A DNA stretch of 64,000 bases from Clostridiales bacterium (GCA_004554585.1 SFLH01000001.1:124001-188000); one strand, 5' to 3'. Numbered from the stretch's first letter, positions 15,378 to 24,637 are shown. Notes: generated by a model not told the origin, from the letters alone. A program made the numbers and translations.

Positions 15378-15484
15378 TATCCAGCGCCGCTTTTCTCGCT
15401 GTCAGCTTGCACAGCATCCCCTGCCACCTGCTTCTTTCTTCCGGGAGTATCTTCGTCAAGTTCTACAATATTCTTCTCCCTCTG

Positions 15485-15513
15485 TTGACTTCTCATACAA
15501 TCATTGGTAAATT
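15485..15513 (+). promoter_or_regulatory. Sigma-A promoter of the DUF1846 gene
   Basis: TTGACT (15485-15490), 17 bases, TAAATT (15508-15513). Apart from the two divergent promoters I see nothing else in the 310-base gap. Confidence 0.65.
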
Positions 15514-15585
15514 ATTTCCAGGTTATTGGTTGTTTCCGGCCCACATCGGCCGAAGAGAGAAAAAACGAGAGGGAGCAGAGAGACG

Positions 15586-17073
15586 ATGATCGAAAGACTA
15601 GGGTTTGACAACGATAAGTATCTGGAAATGCAGTCAGAGCACATTCGCTCCCGCATCGGCCAATTCGGCGGGAAGCTCTACCTGGAGTTCGGCGGCAAGC
15701 TCTTTGACGACAACCACGCCTCCCGGGTGCTGCCGGGCTTTCACCCCGACTCCAAGATCCGCATGCTCATGCAGCTGAAGGATCAGGTGGAAATCGTGGT
15801 GGCCGTGTCCGCCATGGACCTGGAAAAGAGCAAGGTCCGGGGGGACCTGGGCATCACCTACGGCACCGACACCCTGCGGCTGATCGACGCCTTCCGGGGC
15901 TTTGGCTTCCAGGTGGGCAGCGTGGTGCTCACCCGCTTCGGCGGCCAGCCCGCCGCAGAGATCTTCCAGCAGCGGCTGGAGGCCCTGGGCCTGAAAGTGT
16001 ACCGCCACTACTCCATTGAGGGTTACCCCTACGACATCCCCCGCATCGTCAGCGAGGAAGGCTACGGCAAGAATGAGTTTGTGGAGACCACCCGCTCCCT
16101 GGTGGTGGTTACCGCCCCCGGCCCGGGCAGCGGCAAGATGGCCGTGTGCCTGAGCCAGCTCTACCACGAGCACAAGCGGGGCATCCAGGCCGGCTATGCC
16201 AAGTATGAGACCTTCCCCATCTGGAACCTCCCCCTGCGCCACCCGGTGAACCTGGCCTATGAGGCGGCCACCGCAGACTTAAATGACGTGAACATGATTG
16301 ACCCCTTCCACCTGGAGGCCTACGGGGTCACCACTGTCAACTATAACCGGGACGTGGAGATCTTCCCCGTCCTGAAAACCATGTTTGAGCGCATTGCCGG
16401 CACCTCCCCCTACCAGTCCCCCACGGACATGGGGGTGAACATGGCCGGCTACTGCATCATCGACGATGAGGCGGTCTGCCAGGCCTCCAAGGAGGAGATC
16501 CTGCGCCGGTTCTACGACGAACAGTGCCGCCACCGCCGGGGCCGCACCGACGGCACGGCGGTGTATAAGATCGAGCTGCTCATGAAGCAGTTGGGCCTGA
16601 GCCCCCTCAGCCGCAGCGTGGTGGCCCCCGCCCTGGAAGTGGCCGAGCGCACCGGCGACCCCGCCGCCGCCATGGAGATGACCGACGGCAAAATCCTCAC
16701 CGGCAAAACCTCCGAGCTGCTGGGCTGTTCCTCGGCCCTGCTGCTCAACGCGCTGAAGTACCTGGGCGGCATCCCCGACGAGGTCCAGCTGATCTCCCCG
16801 TCGGTGATCGCGCCCGTTCAGGACCTGAAGGTCAACGTCCTGGGCAACAAGAACCCTCGGCTGCACATCGACGAGTTGCTGGTGGCCCTGTCCATCTGCG
16901 CCGTCACCGACCCCAACGCCAAGCGGGCGGTCCAGCAGCTGCAAAAGCTGCGGGGCTGTGAGGCCCACACCACCGTCATCCTCTCCGAGGGCGACGAGGA
17001 CAGCTTCCGCCGCCTGGGGGTCCGCCTGACCAGCGAGCCCAAATACCAGAATGCCAACCTCTACCACGGCTGA
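15586..17073 (+). CDS. DUF1846 domain-containing protein
   Basis: The 495-residue cytoplasmic protein matches the DUF1846 family over its full length (IERLGFDNDKYLEMQSEHIRSRIGQFGGKLYLEFGGKLFDD; APGPGSGKMAVCLSQLYHE). The GPGSGK loop looks like a nucleotide-binding P-loop. The family is widespread in Firmicutes and has structures but no settled function. ATG 15586 is chosen because conserved sequence starts there and a GAGGGAGCAGAGAG tract precedes it. asnA follows 41 bases later with its own AAAGGAG, so both may be one operon. Confidence 0.85.
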   Translation: MIERLGFDNDKYLEMQSEHIRSRIGQFGGKLYLEFGGKLFDDNHASRVLPGFHPDSKIRMLMQLKDQVEIVVAVSAMDLEKSKVRGDLGITYGTDTLRLIDAFRGFGFQVGSVVLTRFGGQPAAEIFQQRLEALGLKVYRHYSIEGYPYDIPRIVSEEGYGKNEFVETTRSLVVVTAPGPGSGKMAVCLSQLYHEHKRGIQAGYAKYETFPIWNLPLRHPVNLAYEAATADLNDVNMIDPFHLEAYGVTTVNYNRDVEIFPVLKTMFERIAGTSPYQSPTDMGVNMAGYCIIDDEAVCQASKEEILRRFYDEQCRHRRGRTDGTAVYKIELLMKQLGLSPLSRSVVAPALEVAERTGDPAAAMEMTDGKILTGKTSELLGCSSALLLNALKYLGGIPDEVQLISPSVIAPVQDLKVNVLGNKNPRLHIDELLVALSICAVTDPNAKRAVQQLQKLRGCEAHTTVILSEGDEDSFRRLGVRLTSEPKYQNANLYHG

Positions 17074-17114
17074 CCGGTCTGTCTTGACAATCCATCCGAA
17101 AGGAGTCCTATCAT

Positions 17115-18131
17115 ATGTCCACCAAAACCTACATTCCCGACCACTACGCGCCCCTGCTCAACCTCTACGACACCCAGAAGGCCATCGGCCTGCTCAAGCG
17201 GGTCTTTGAGGACACCCTGTGCGGCAACCTCCATCTGCGCCGGGTCTCCGCCCCCCTGTTCGTGGAGGCCTCCTCCGGCCTCAACGACGACCTGAACGGG
17301 GTGGAACGCCCCGTCTCCTTTGACATCCCCGCCGCCGGCCGGGACGCCCAGGTGGTCCACTCCCTGGCCAAGTGGAAGCGGATGGCTCTGTATCACTACC
17401 ACTTCCCCGTGGGAGAGGGTTTGGTGACCGACATGAACGCCATCCGCCGGGATGAGGTCCCCGACAACCTCCACTCCATCTACGTGGACCAGTGGGACTG
17501 GGAGAAGGTCATCGCCCCCCGGGACCGGAACCTGGACTTTCTGAAGGACACCGTTAACGCCATCGTCAGCGCCATGGCGGACACCCAGAAGACCCTCCAG
17601 TCGGTCTTCCCCCAGCTGAGCGTCCTGCCCCAGATCAACCGCACCGTGACCTTTGTCACCTCCCAGGAGCTGGAGGACGCTTACCCCGACCTGACCGCCA
17701 AGGAGCGAGAGGACGCCTGGGTGAAGGAATACCCCACCACCTTCCTCATCGGCATCGGCGGCGCCCTGAAGTCGGGCAAGCCCCACGACGGCCGGGCCCC
17801 CGACTACGACGACTGGACCCTCAACGGGGACATCCTGCTCTGGGACGAGCTGCTGGGCAAGGCCATCGAGCTCTCCTCCATGGGCATCCGAGTGGATGCA
17901 GCCGCCCTGGACCGGCAGCTCACCGTGGCTGGGTGCGATGACCGTCGGCAGCTGACCTTCCACAAACTGCTGCTGGAGGACAAGCTCCCCCTGACCATCG
18001 GCGGAGGCATCGGCCAGTCCCGCCTGTCCATGTTCCTGCTGGGCAAGGCCCACATCGGCGAGGTCCAGGCCTCCACCTGGGACGACGAGACCATCGAAAC
18101 CTGCCACGACGCGGGGATCATCCTGCTCTAA
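17115..18131 (+). CDS. asnA: Aspartate--ammonia ligase
   Basis: This 338-residue protein is the normal size of AsnA, which makes asparagine from aspartate, ammonia and ATP. It has a class II aaRS-like fold. Landmarks are FVEASSGLNDDLNGVERPVSFDI, VDQWDWEK and GGGIGQSRLSMFLLGK (ATP site). A good terminator follows. Confidence 0.95.
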   Translation: MSTKTYIPDHYAPLLNLYDTQKAIGLLKRVFEDTLCGNLHLRRVSAPLFVEASSGLNDDLNGVERPVSFDIPAAGRDAQVVHSLAKWKRMALYHYHFPVGEGLVTDMNAIRRDEVPDNLHSIYVDQWDWEKVIAPRDRNLDFLKDTVNAIVSAMADTQKTLQSVFPQLSVLPQINRTVTFVTSQELEDAYPDLTAKEREDAWVKEYPTTFLIGIGGALKSGKPHDGRAPDYDDWTLNGDILLWDELLGKAIELSSMGIRVDAAALDRQLTVAGCDDRRQLTFHKLLLEDKLPLTIGGGIGQSRLSMFLLGKAHIGEVQASTWDDETIETCHDAGIILL

Positions 18132-18161
18132 GTTTCTGCAAAACCCACGTGATACAACCAC

Positions 18162-18188
18162 CGGCCCCCTGTTGGGGGCCGTTTTTTT
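18162..18188 (+). terminator. Terminator after asnA
   Basis: CGGCCCCC-TGTT-GGGGGCCG followed by T7. Confidence 0.9.
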
Positions 18189-18552
18189 ATCGGCTGTTCT
18201 GGTTTTTCCAGGGCAGCGCCCGCCCGGCGGACAGTTCCCAGCCCAGGCGGAGACCTGCCAGAAAACCCGCTTCAAAGGAGATTGCCTTCTGTCGTTCCTC
18301 GGCGCCTAAGATATCCTGTTGGAGCTCCTCGTCCAGAAAGCTCTGCTCGGTTAAGGTCTTGTTCTCCCAGTCTGCCGCCAGGATGTTTTTGCGGTAATTG
18401 ACCATCGCTTGCCGCCAGCTCTGCTCCGCTCGGCGGAGGCGGTCGTTTAAACTCCCCTCTTCCTCCGTGCCGGGGGTCTTCTCCCCGCCTGTGCGGAAAA
18501 ACTCGCAGACCTGCTGTATATGTACCCGGTCAAAAAAACTGCTCTCATACAT
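18187..18552 (-). CDS. Hypothetical protein, possibly DUF6809-like
   Basis: The 121-residue soluble, charged, helical protein begins MYESSFFDRVH and ends with an amphipathic FEAGFLAGLRLGWEL segment. That layout recalls short clostridial DUF6809 proteins, but the match is only by eye. GAGGTG lies six bases before ATG 18552. It is divergent from an RHH repressor gene, and a repressor-type palindrome sits in its promoter. Confidence 0.6.
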   Translation of the reverse strand: MYESSFFDRVHIQQVCEFFRTGGEKTPGTEEEGSLNDRLRRAEQSWRQAMVNYRKNILAADWENKTLTEQSFLDEELQQDILGAEERQKAISFEAGFLAGLRLGWELSAGRALPWKNQNSR

Positions 18553-18572
18553 TGTTATCACCTCGCGTCACA

Positions 18573-18672
18573 ATATATCATGATATATCACTATTCGTCA
18601 AGGTCTTGCATCACATGTTTGCAATCTCATATAATGATCTTGATATATAAAGAACTGTCTTGATATATCAAG
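18573..18672. promoter_or_regulatory. Divergent promoters with three TGATATATCA operators
   Basis: Palindromes lie at 18573-18590 (ATATATCATGATATAT), 18640-18650 (TTGATATATAA) and 18659-18672 (CTTGATATATCAAG). The second and third are 20 bases apart. The plus promoter is TTGCAT (18606-18611), 18 bases, TATAAT (18630-18635). A minus promoter TTGACG-18-TATATT covers the first palindrome. The third overlaps the ribosome binding site of the RHH gene. This suits autorepression by the RHH protein. Confidence 0.65.
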
Positions 18673-18682
18673 GAGGCACCCT

Positions 18683-18865
18683 ATGAGTAGCGTTTATCGA
18701 AACCGAAAGCAATGGTCAACAGCCATTGACAAAGATCTGTATGAAAAGCTGCGGCTTCTCTCTGAAACCAGCCGCATCCCGGCCACCCGCCTGCTGGACG
18801 AGGCCATCGAAGACCTGTTGGTGAAACACAACGTCATCACCAAGGAAGAGAAAAAGAACCCATAA
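18683..18865 (+). CDS. Ribbon-helix-helix (CopG/Arc-type) repressor
   Basis: The 60-residue basic protein has the pattern QWSTAIDKDLYEKLRLLSETSRIPATRLLDEAIEDLLVKH. That is a beta-strand followed by two helices, as in RHH_1 dimeric repressors. GGAGG precedes the ATG. The AT-rich palindromes upstream are the expected targets. No toxin partner follows (next is alaX), so it is a stand-alone regulator and not an obvious antitoxin. Confidence 0.75.
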   Translation: MSSVYRNRKQWSTAIDKDLYEKLRLLSETSRIPATRLLDEAIEDLLVKHNVITKEEKKNP

Positions 18866-18883
18866 AGAAAGGGACACCACACC

Positions 18884-20035
18884 ATGACCATCAAACTTTA
18901 CGACCAGGACAGCCATTGCCGTTTCTTTTCTGCCACTGTCCTCTCCTGCACCCCTGGCGGGCCGGAGCGGTGGCACCTCGTTTTGGATCAGACCGCCTTC
19001 TTCCCCGAGGGCGGCGGCCAGCCCGCCGACCAGGGCACCTTGAACCAGGAAGTCCACGTCCTGGACGTGCGGGAGAAGGGTGAGGAGATCGTCCACATCA
19101 CCGACGCGCCCCTCTCCCCCGGCGCCGCTGTCCAGGGGGAACTGGACTGGGCCCTGCGCTTTGGCCGGATGCAGTGTCACTCCGGGGAGCATGTGATCTC
19201 CGGCCTGGCCCACAGTCTCTACGGCTGCACCAATGTGGGCTTCCACATGGGGGAGGATGCCGTGATCCTGGACTTTGACAAGGAACTGACCCCCGACCAG
19301 ATCGCCCACATCGAGGACCTGGCCAACCAGATCATCACCGAAAACCGCCCCGTCACCGCTGCTTACCCCGCCCCGGAAGTCCTGGCGGACTTGGACTACC
19401 GCAGCAAGCTGGACTTGACGGAAAACGTCCGCATCGTCACCATCGACGGCTGTGACGTGTGCGCCTGCTGCGCCCCCCACGTGAAGCAGACCGGAGAGAT
19501 CGGCCTGGTGAAGATCGTGAACACCATGCGCCACCGGGGGGGCATCCGCCTGTGGATGGTGGCCGGCCGGCTGGCCCTGGAGGATTACCGCACCAAGCAT
19601 GAGAACATCGCCGCCATCTCCGCCGCCCTGTCGGTCCAGCAGCCCCAGGCCGCCCAGGGGGTGGCCCGGATGAAAGCCGAGCTGGAGCAGGTCACCTTTG
19701 CCCTGAACCAGGCCCGGCAGGCCCTGATGGCAGAAAAGGCCAAGGCCCTGCCGCAGACCGAGGGGAACCTGTGCCTGTTTGAGGACGACCTGGACGCGGC
19801 CAGCCTGCGCGCCCTGGCCAACGCAGGCATGGAAGTGTGCGGCGGCATCTGCGCCGTCTTCACCGGCTCAGACCTGGCGGGCTACCGCTACGTCATGGGC
19901 AGCCAGGCCGTGGACCTGCGGGCCAAGGCCAAGGAGATCAACCAGGCCCTGGGCGGCAAGGGGGGCGGCCAGCCCACCATGATCCAGGGCTCGGTGACCG
20001 CCAGCCGGGCGGCCATCCTGGCTTATTTCCAGTGA
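18884..20035 (+). CDS. Alanyl-tRNA editing protein, AlaX-L type
   Basis: The 383-residue protein hydrolyses mischarged Ser- or Gly-tRNA(Ala) in trans. The editing domain (about 1-240) shows both Zn motifs: HSGEH in FGRMQCHSGEHVISG, and C...H in CDVCACCAPHVKQTGEIG. A C-terminal DHHA1 domain (about 250-380, GGKGGGQPTMIQGSV) makes it the long form. The start is 18 bases after the RHH stop, so co-transcription is likely. Confidence 0.9.
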   Translation: MTIKLYDQDSHCRFFSATVLSCTPGGPERWHLVLDQTAFFPEGGGQPADQGTLNQEVHVLDVREKGEEIVHITDAPLSPGAAVQGELDWALRFGRMQCHSGEHVISGLAHSLYGCTNVGFHMGEDAVILDFDKELTPDQIAHIEDLANQIITENRPVTAAYPAPEVLADLDYRSKLDLTENVRIVTIDGCDVCACCAPHVKQTGEIGLVKIVNTMRHRGGIRLWMVAGRLALEDYRTKHENIAAISAALSVQQPQAAQGVARMKAELEQVTFALNQARQALMAEKAKALPQTEGNLCLFEDDLDAASLRALANAGMEVCGGICAVFTGSDLAGYRYVMGSQAVDLRAKAKEINQALGGKGGGQPTMIQGSVTASRAAILAYFQ

Positions 20036-20056
20036 CCGCCGGGAAAGGAGGCCCCT

Positions 20057-20677
20057 ATGGCGAAAAAAAATGCCCGGAACACCCGGGGCAAGATCGTGGA
20101 GGCCGCCTGGCGGCTGTTCTACGAGCAGGGCTATGAAGACACCACCGTGGAGGAGATCATCGACTCCTCCCGCACCTCCAAGGGCTCCTTCTACCACTAC
20201 TTTGACGGCAAAGACGCCCTGCTGAGCACCCTCAGTGACCTCTTTGACCAGAAATACCTGGACCTCCAAGAGGCCATGGACCCGGCCATGCCCGCCATGG
20301 ACAAGCTCCTCTACCTCAACGGCGAGCTCTTCCGCATGATCGAAAACAGCGTCTCCATGGACCTGCTGGCCCGGCTGCTGTCCACCCAGCTGGTAACCAA
20401 CGGCGAGCGCCACCTACTGGACCACAAGCGGATCTACTACCGCCTGCTGCGGCGGATCATCGCCGAGGGCCAGGAGTCCGGTCAGCTCTCCCAAGCCCGG
20501 AGCGTGAACGACATGGTGAAGATCTACGCCCTGTGCGAGCGGGCTCTGCTGTATGACTGGTGTCTGTGCGGCGGGGAATATCCCCTGCGGGAGTACGCCG
20601 CACGGCAGATGCCCATTTTCCTCTCTGACTTTTTCCCCGACGATTCGTCTAATACACGTTCTGCTGAAAACAACTGA
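20057..20677 (+). CDS. TetR/AcrR-family transcriptional regulator
   Basis: The 206-residue protein has an N-terminal TetR DNA-binding domain (about 8-55, ARNTRGKIVEAAWRLFYEQGYEDTTVEEIIDSSRTSKGSFYHYFDGKDALL) and a divergent ligand domain. AAAGGAGG precedes the ATG 21 bases after alaX. A perfect 13-bp-arm palindrome just downstream, ahead of putP, is a plausible operator, so putP may be its target. Confidence 0.88.
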   Translation: MAKKNARNTRGKIVEAAWRLFYEQGYEDTTVEEIIDSSRTSKGSFYHYFDGKDALLSTLSDLFDQKYLDLQEAMDPAMPAMDKLLYLNGELFRMIENSVSMDLLARLLSTQLVTNGERHLLDHKRIYYRLLRRIIAEGQESGQLSQARSVNDMVKIYALCERALLYDWCLCGGEYPLREYAARQMPIFLSDFFPDDSSNTRSAENN

Positions 20678-20707
20678 TATAAAAAAGGTTTTTCCCGTTT
20701 TACAACG

Positions 20708-20735
20708 CGCGGTATAGACTTTAGTCTATACCGCG
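20708..20735. promoter_or_regulatory. Perfect palindrome upstream of putP, candidate TetR operator
   Basis: Thirteen-base arms (CGCGGTATAGACT and its complement) flank a 2-base centre, eight bases before the putP -35 box. No T-run follows, so an operator fits better than a terminator. Confidence 0.55.
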
Positions 20736-20742
20736 TTCTGTG

Positions 20743-20771
20743 TTGCGTTCTACCTTTCGTCGTGTTATGAT
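20743..20771 (+). promoter_or_regulatory. Promoter of putP
   Basis: TTGCGT (20743-20748), 17 bases, TATGAT (20766-20771). Confidence 0.6.
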
Positions 20772-20857
20772 AAACTTCCAAGCATTCTGGTCCGTCCCGA
20801 CGGGAAATCCCCCCTTCCAGGGCGGCCCGGTCATTTTCGAAGAGAGGAAAGATCCCC

Positions 20858-22393
20858 ATGACAACATCCCAATTCTGTATCATCGCCACCATCGTGGTCT
20901 ACCTGGTGGCTATGGTGCTGGTGGGTGTCTACTGCAGCCGCAAGGGCGGGAGCTCCAGCTCCCACGAGTTCTACCTGGGCGGCCGCAAGTTGGGCCCCAT
21001 CGTCACCGCCATGAGTGCCGAGGCCTCGGACATGAGCAGCTACCTGCTCATGGGTCTGCCCGGCCTGGCCTACATCAGTGGCGTGGCCGAGGTGGGCTGG
21101 ACTGCCATCGGCCTGGCCATCGGCACCTACCTCAACTGGCTCATCGTGGCCAAGCGTCTGCGCCGGTACTCGGCCCACATCGGGGCCATCACCATCCCCA
21201 GCTTTTTCTCCCGGCGGTACCGGGACCAGCGCAATGCCCTCTCCTGCATTGCCGCCGTGTTCATCCTGATCTTCTTCATCCCCTACACCGCCTCGGGCTT
21301 TAAGGCCATCGGCACCCTCTTCAACAGCCTCTTCGGGGTCAACTACCACGGGGCCATGATCGTGGGCGCCATCGTGGTCATCGGCTACACGGTGCTGGGC
21401 GGCTTTTTGGCCGTGTCCACCACCGACCTCATCCAGAGCATCATCATGACCTTTGCCCTGATCTTCATCGTTTTCTTCGCCGTGGGCCAGGCCGGCGGGC
21501 TGGATGTCATCTCCGCCAACGCCAGCGCCCTGCCCGGCTACCTGAACATGACCGAGGGCTTTGACGTGGTCACCGGACAGGCCTCCACCTATGGGGCCTT
21601 GAGCATCGCCTCCACCCTGGCCTGGGGCCTGGGCTACTTCGGCATGCCCCACATCCTGCTGCGGTTCATGGCCATCGAGGACGACAGCAAGCTCAAGACC
21701 TCCCGGCGCATCGCCACCATCTGGGTGGTCTTCTCCATGTTCATCGCCATCTTCATCGGCATCGTGGGCTACAGCGTCACCAAGGCGGGCAAGATCCCCC
21801 TGCTGGGCACCAACGCCGAGGCGGAGACCATCATCATCAAGCTCTCCGACCTGCTCAGCCAGTACGGCGTCTTCTTCGCCATCGTGGCCGGCCTGGTGCT
21901 GGCGGGCATCCTGGCCTCCACCATGTCCACCGCCGACTCCCAGCTGCTGGCGGCTGCCTCCAGCATGTCCCATGACCTGATCCAGGACTTCTTCCGGGTC
22001 AAGCTCAACCCCAAGGCTGCCATGACCGCTGCCCGGACCACCGTCATCGCCATCGCCGTGGTGGGCATCTTCCTGGCCTGGAACCCCAACAGCTCCGTGT
22101 TCAACATCGTCTCCTTCGCCTGGGCCGGCTTCGGCGCGGCCTTCGGCCCCCTGGTCCTCTTCTCCCTGTTCTGGAAGCGGACCAATAAGGCCGGCGCCAT
22201 CGCTGGCATGATCGCCGGCGGCGTGATGGTCTTCGTGTGGAAGTACCTGGTGGCCCCCCTGGGCGGCGCCTGGTCCATCTACGAGCTGCTGCCCGCCTTC
22301 CTGGTCTCCTGCCTGGTGATCGTGGTGGTCTCCCTGGCCACCGCGCCCCCTGCCAAGGAGATCGTGGAGGAGTTCGAAGCCGTGGGCAAGTAA
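20858..22393 (+). CDS. putP: Sodium/proline symporter
   Basis: The 511-residue SSS-family transporter has about 13 helices. Characteristic segments are FYLGGRKLGPIVTAMSAEASDMSSYLLMGLPGLAY near the N-terminus (Na+ and substrate sites) and STMSTADSQLLAAASS in the middle. It takes up proline with sodium. GAGAGGAAAG precedes the ATG. It is monocistronic with its own promoter and terminator. Confidence 0.92.
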   Translation: MTTSQFCIIATIVVYLVAMVLVGVYCSRKGGSSSSHEFYLGGRKLGPIVTAMSAEASDMSSYLLMGLPGLAYISGVAEVGWTAIGLAIGTYLNWLIVAKRLRRYSAHIGAITIPSFFSRRYRDQRNALSCIAAVFILIFFIPYTASGFKAIGTLFNSLFGVNYHGAMIVGAIVVIGYTVLGGFLAVSTTDLIQSIIMTFALIFIVFFAVGQAGGLDVISANASALPGYLNMTEGFDVVTGQASTYGALSIASTLAWGLGYFGMPHILLRFMAIEDDSKLKTSRRIATIWVVFSMFIAIFIGIVGYSVTKAGKIPLLGTNAEAETIIIKLSDLLSQYGVFFAIVAGLVLAGILASTMSTADSQLLAAASSMSHDLIQDFFRVKLNPKAAMTAARTTVIAIAVVGIFLAWNPNSSVFNIVSFAWAGFGAAFGPLVLFSLFWKRTNKAGAIAGMIAGGVMVFVWKYLVAPLGGAWSIYELLPAFLVSCLVIVVVSLATAPPAKEIVEEFEAVGK

Positions 22394-22411
22394 GCCCCTC
22401 CCCTCTGTGTG

Positions 22412-22451
22412 CAAAAATCCCCGGCCTTCGGTAGAAGGCCGGGGATTTTTT
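22412..22451. terminator. Bidirectional terminator between putP and ktrA
   Basis: AATCCCCGGCCTTC and its complement around a GGTA loop, T6 on the plus strand and T5 on the minus strand. Confidence 0.9.
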
Positions 22452-22466
22452 GTGGGGGTTCGGGGG

Positions 22467-23111
22467 TCACTTGAGGAACTTCTGCACGTCCTTGTTCTCG
22501 CCTAAGATGTAGATGCTCTCCCCCTCCCGGAACTGGTGGTCGGGTCCGGGAAGAAACTTCATGCGCTCGCCGGTCTTGATGGCCAGGATGTTGATATGAT
22601 AGCGCTGGCGCACCGCCAGCTCCACGATGGTCTTGCCCACCCAGGAAGGGGGAACCTGGGTCTCGAAGATGGAGTGCTCCCGCGTCATGGCGATGTAGTC
22701 GAAGATATGCTCCGAGCTGTAGCGGACGGCGGCCCAGCGGGCCATCTGCTTTTCCGGGTAGACCACGTCGTCGGCCCCATTGCGCCGGAGGAATTTCTCG
22801 TGGACCTGGCTGCAGGCCCGGGCCAAGACGAAGGGGGCGCCGTATTCCTTCAGCAGGGCGGTGGTCTCCAGAGAACTCTGGAAGTCGTCGCCAATGGCCA
22901 CCACGCACAGGTCGAAGTTGCGCACCCCCAGGGAGGCGATGAAGGCCTCGTTGGTGCCGTCACCGATCTGGGCGTTGGTCACCAGGGGGAGGATGTCGTT
23001 GACCCTGCTCTCCTCCCGGTCCACCGCCAGCACCTCGTGGCGCAGTTCCTGCAGTTTCTCGGCCATTTGCCAGCCAAAACGGCCCAGGCCGATGAGCAAT
23101 ACCGATTTCAT
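22467..23111 (-). CDS. ktrA: Potassium uptake regulatory subunit KtrA/TrkA
   Basis: The 214-residue cytoplasmic gating protein has an N-terminal RCK/TrkA_N Rossmann domain (LIGLGRFGWQMAEKL, acidic residue in AVDREESR), which binds ATP/ADP or NAD, and a TrkA_C domain (about 135-214), which in Ktr systems can bind c-di-AMP. ATG 23111 is chosen where the Rossmann strand begins. It follows ktrB by 29 bases. Confidence 0.93.
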   Translation of the reverse strand: MKSVLLIGLGRFGWQMAEKLQELRHEVLAVDREESRVNDILPLVTNAQIGDGTNEAFIASLGVRNFDLCVVAIGDDFQSSLETTALLKEYGAPFVLARACSQVHEKFLRRNGADDVVYPEKQMARWAAVRYSSEHIFDYIAMTREHSIFETQVPPSWVGKTIVELAVRQRYHINILAIKTGERMKFLPGPDHQFREGESIYILGENKDVQKFLK

Positions 23112-23140
23112 GGGAATTCGCTTTCCTTTCTGGGGCAGAC

Positions 23141-24487
23141 TCACCCCACTGTCACCTGTTCCTGGGGATACTGGGAGGCGGGGCCCCCAGGACGGGCGGT
23201 CATGGCGTAGATCATGGTCAGGCCTCCCACCCGGCCAAAGTACATGAGGAAAATGAGGATGAGCTGGCCGAAGGAGGACAGCTCCGTGGTCACCCCCAGG
23301 GTCAGGCCCACCGTGCCGATGGCCGAGGCCGCCTCAAACAGGGCGCTCATGAGGGGGATGCCCTCCACGCAGCACAGCAGCAGGCCCCCGGTGAGAAAGA
23401 GGGTCAGGTAGAGCACGAACAGGGCGCAGGCGTTGCGGATGACCACCTCCGGCAGCCGCCGGCCAAAGGCGCTGGCTCCGCTCTGCCGCCGGAACACCCC
23501 CAGCACCGCCAGAAAGAGCACAGCCAGAGTGGTGGTCTTAAACCCGCCCGCCGTGGACCCCGGGGAGCCGCCAGCCAGCATCAGCAGGATGGTCACCAGC
23601 AGGGTGGGGGCGCTGAGCAGGGTCAGGTCCACGGTGTTGAACCCCGCCGTCCGGGGGGAGACCGACTGGAACAGGGCCGCCAGCCCCCGCTCCTGGCCGC
23701 TCAGGTCCGCCCACTGGGGCTGGGCAAACTCATACAGGCCGTAAAACAGCCCGCCCCCCACCAGCAGAAGAGCCGTGGTGCTCAGGACGAGCTTGCTCTG
23801 CAGGCGGTAGCGGTTCACGTGCCAGCGGTGGGCGGCGACGTCCTGCCAGACGAGAAAGCCCAGGCCGCCCAGGACGATGAGCAGACAGACGGCGGCGTTG
23901 ATGACCGGGTCGCCGGTGTAATCGGTCAGGGAAGAAAAGGCGGCCTTATCCCCCATCAGATCAAAGCCCGCGTTGCAGAAGGCAGAGACGGCGTGGAAGA
24001 TTCCATACCAGATCCCCTTGCCCAAACCGAACTCCGGGCAGAACCGCAGGGCCAACACCAGGGCGCCGATGGCCTCGATGGCAAGGGCGGTCTTGAGGAT
24101 GAAGCCCGTCATGCGCACGATGCCCCCCACTTGGGGTGCCGAGATGGACTCCTGCATCACCCAACGCTCCCGCAGGCCGATTTTCCGGCCGGAGAAGATG
24201 GAGATGGCCACGGCCATGGTCACCACTCCCATGCCCCCGATCTGGATGAGCAGGAGGATGACCCCCTGGCCGAAGGGCGACCAGAACTGGGCGGTGTCCT
24301 GGACCACTAGGCCAGTGACGCAGGTGGCCGAGGTGGCGGTAAACAGGGCGTCCAGGAAAGAGGCCCCCTCCCCCGACTGGGTGGAGACGGGCAGAGTCAG
24401 CAGGCAGGCCCCCACCAGGATCTGAATTAGAAAGCCCAGGATCACCACCTGTGCAGGTTTGATCCGGTTGTGTTGAAAACGAGACAT
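23141..24487 (-). CDS. ktrB: Potassium uptake channel subunit KtrB/TrkH
   Basis: The 448-residue membrane protein has four M1-P-M2 repeats. Pore loops show the selectivity Gly: TSATCVTGL, CNAGFDLMG, SPRTAGFNTVD and SAIGTVGLTLG. It forms the K+/Na+ translocating dimer on a KtrA ring. ATG 24487 has GGAGG six bases upstream; a longer frame to 24646 is not conserved. A TATAAT lies about 45 bases upstream and no c-di-AMP riboswitch fits in the short leader. Confidence 0.93.
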   Translation of the reverse strand: MSRFQHNRIKPAQVVILGFLIQILVGACLLTLPVSTQSGEGASFLDALFTATSATCVTGLVVQDTAQFWSPFGQGVILLLIQIGGMGVVTMAVAISIFSGRKIGLRERWVMQESISAPQVGGIVRMTGFILKTALAIEAIGALVLALRFCPEFGLGKGIWYGIFHAVSAFCNAGFDLMGDKAAFSSLTDYTGDPVINAAVCLLIVLGGLGFLVWQDVAAHRWHVNRYRLQSKLVLSTTALLLVGGGLFYGLYEFAQPQWADLSGQERGLAALFQSVSPRTAGFNTVDLTLLSAPTLLVTILLMLAGGSPGSTAGGFKTTTLAVLFLAVLGVFRRQSGASAFGRRLPEVVIRNACALFVLYLTLFLTGGLLLCCVEGIPLMSALFEAASAIGTVGLTLGVTTELSSFGQLILIFLMYFGRVGGLTMIYAMTARPGGPASQYPQEQVTVG

Positions 24488-24637
24488 GGCGCCCTCCAGG
24501 TGACCGCCGCGCGGTGGGAATTTGGTTGTATTATAGCATGGCCGGCCGCGGGCTTCTATCCCAAAAACTCCCAAAGCCCGCAGCGAAACTATTGCTTTTT
24601 TGTGGGGAATGAAGGCAGACTCTCCCAAGCATACAAA

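Noticed and set aside
18683..18865. Antitoxin of a toxin-antitoxin pair
   Set aside because: No toxin-like gene adjoins; the downstream gene is alaX and the divergent protein has no toxin motif.
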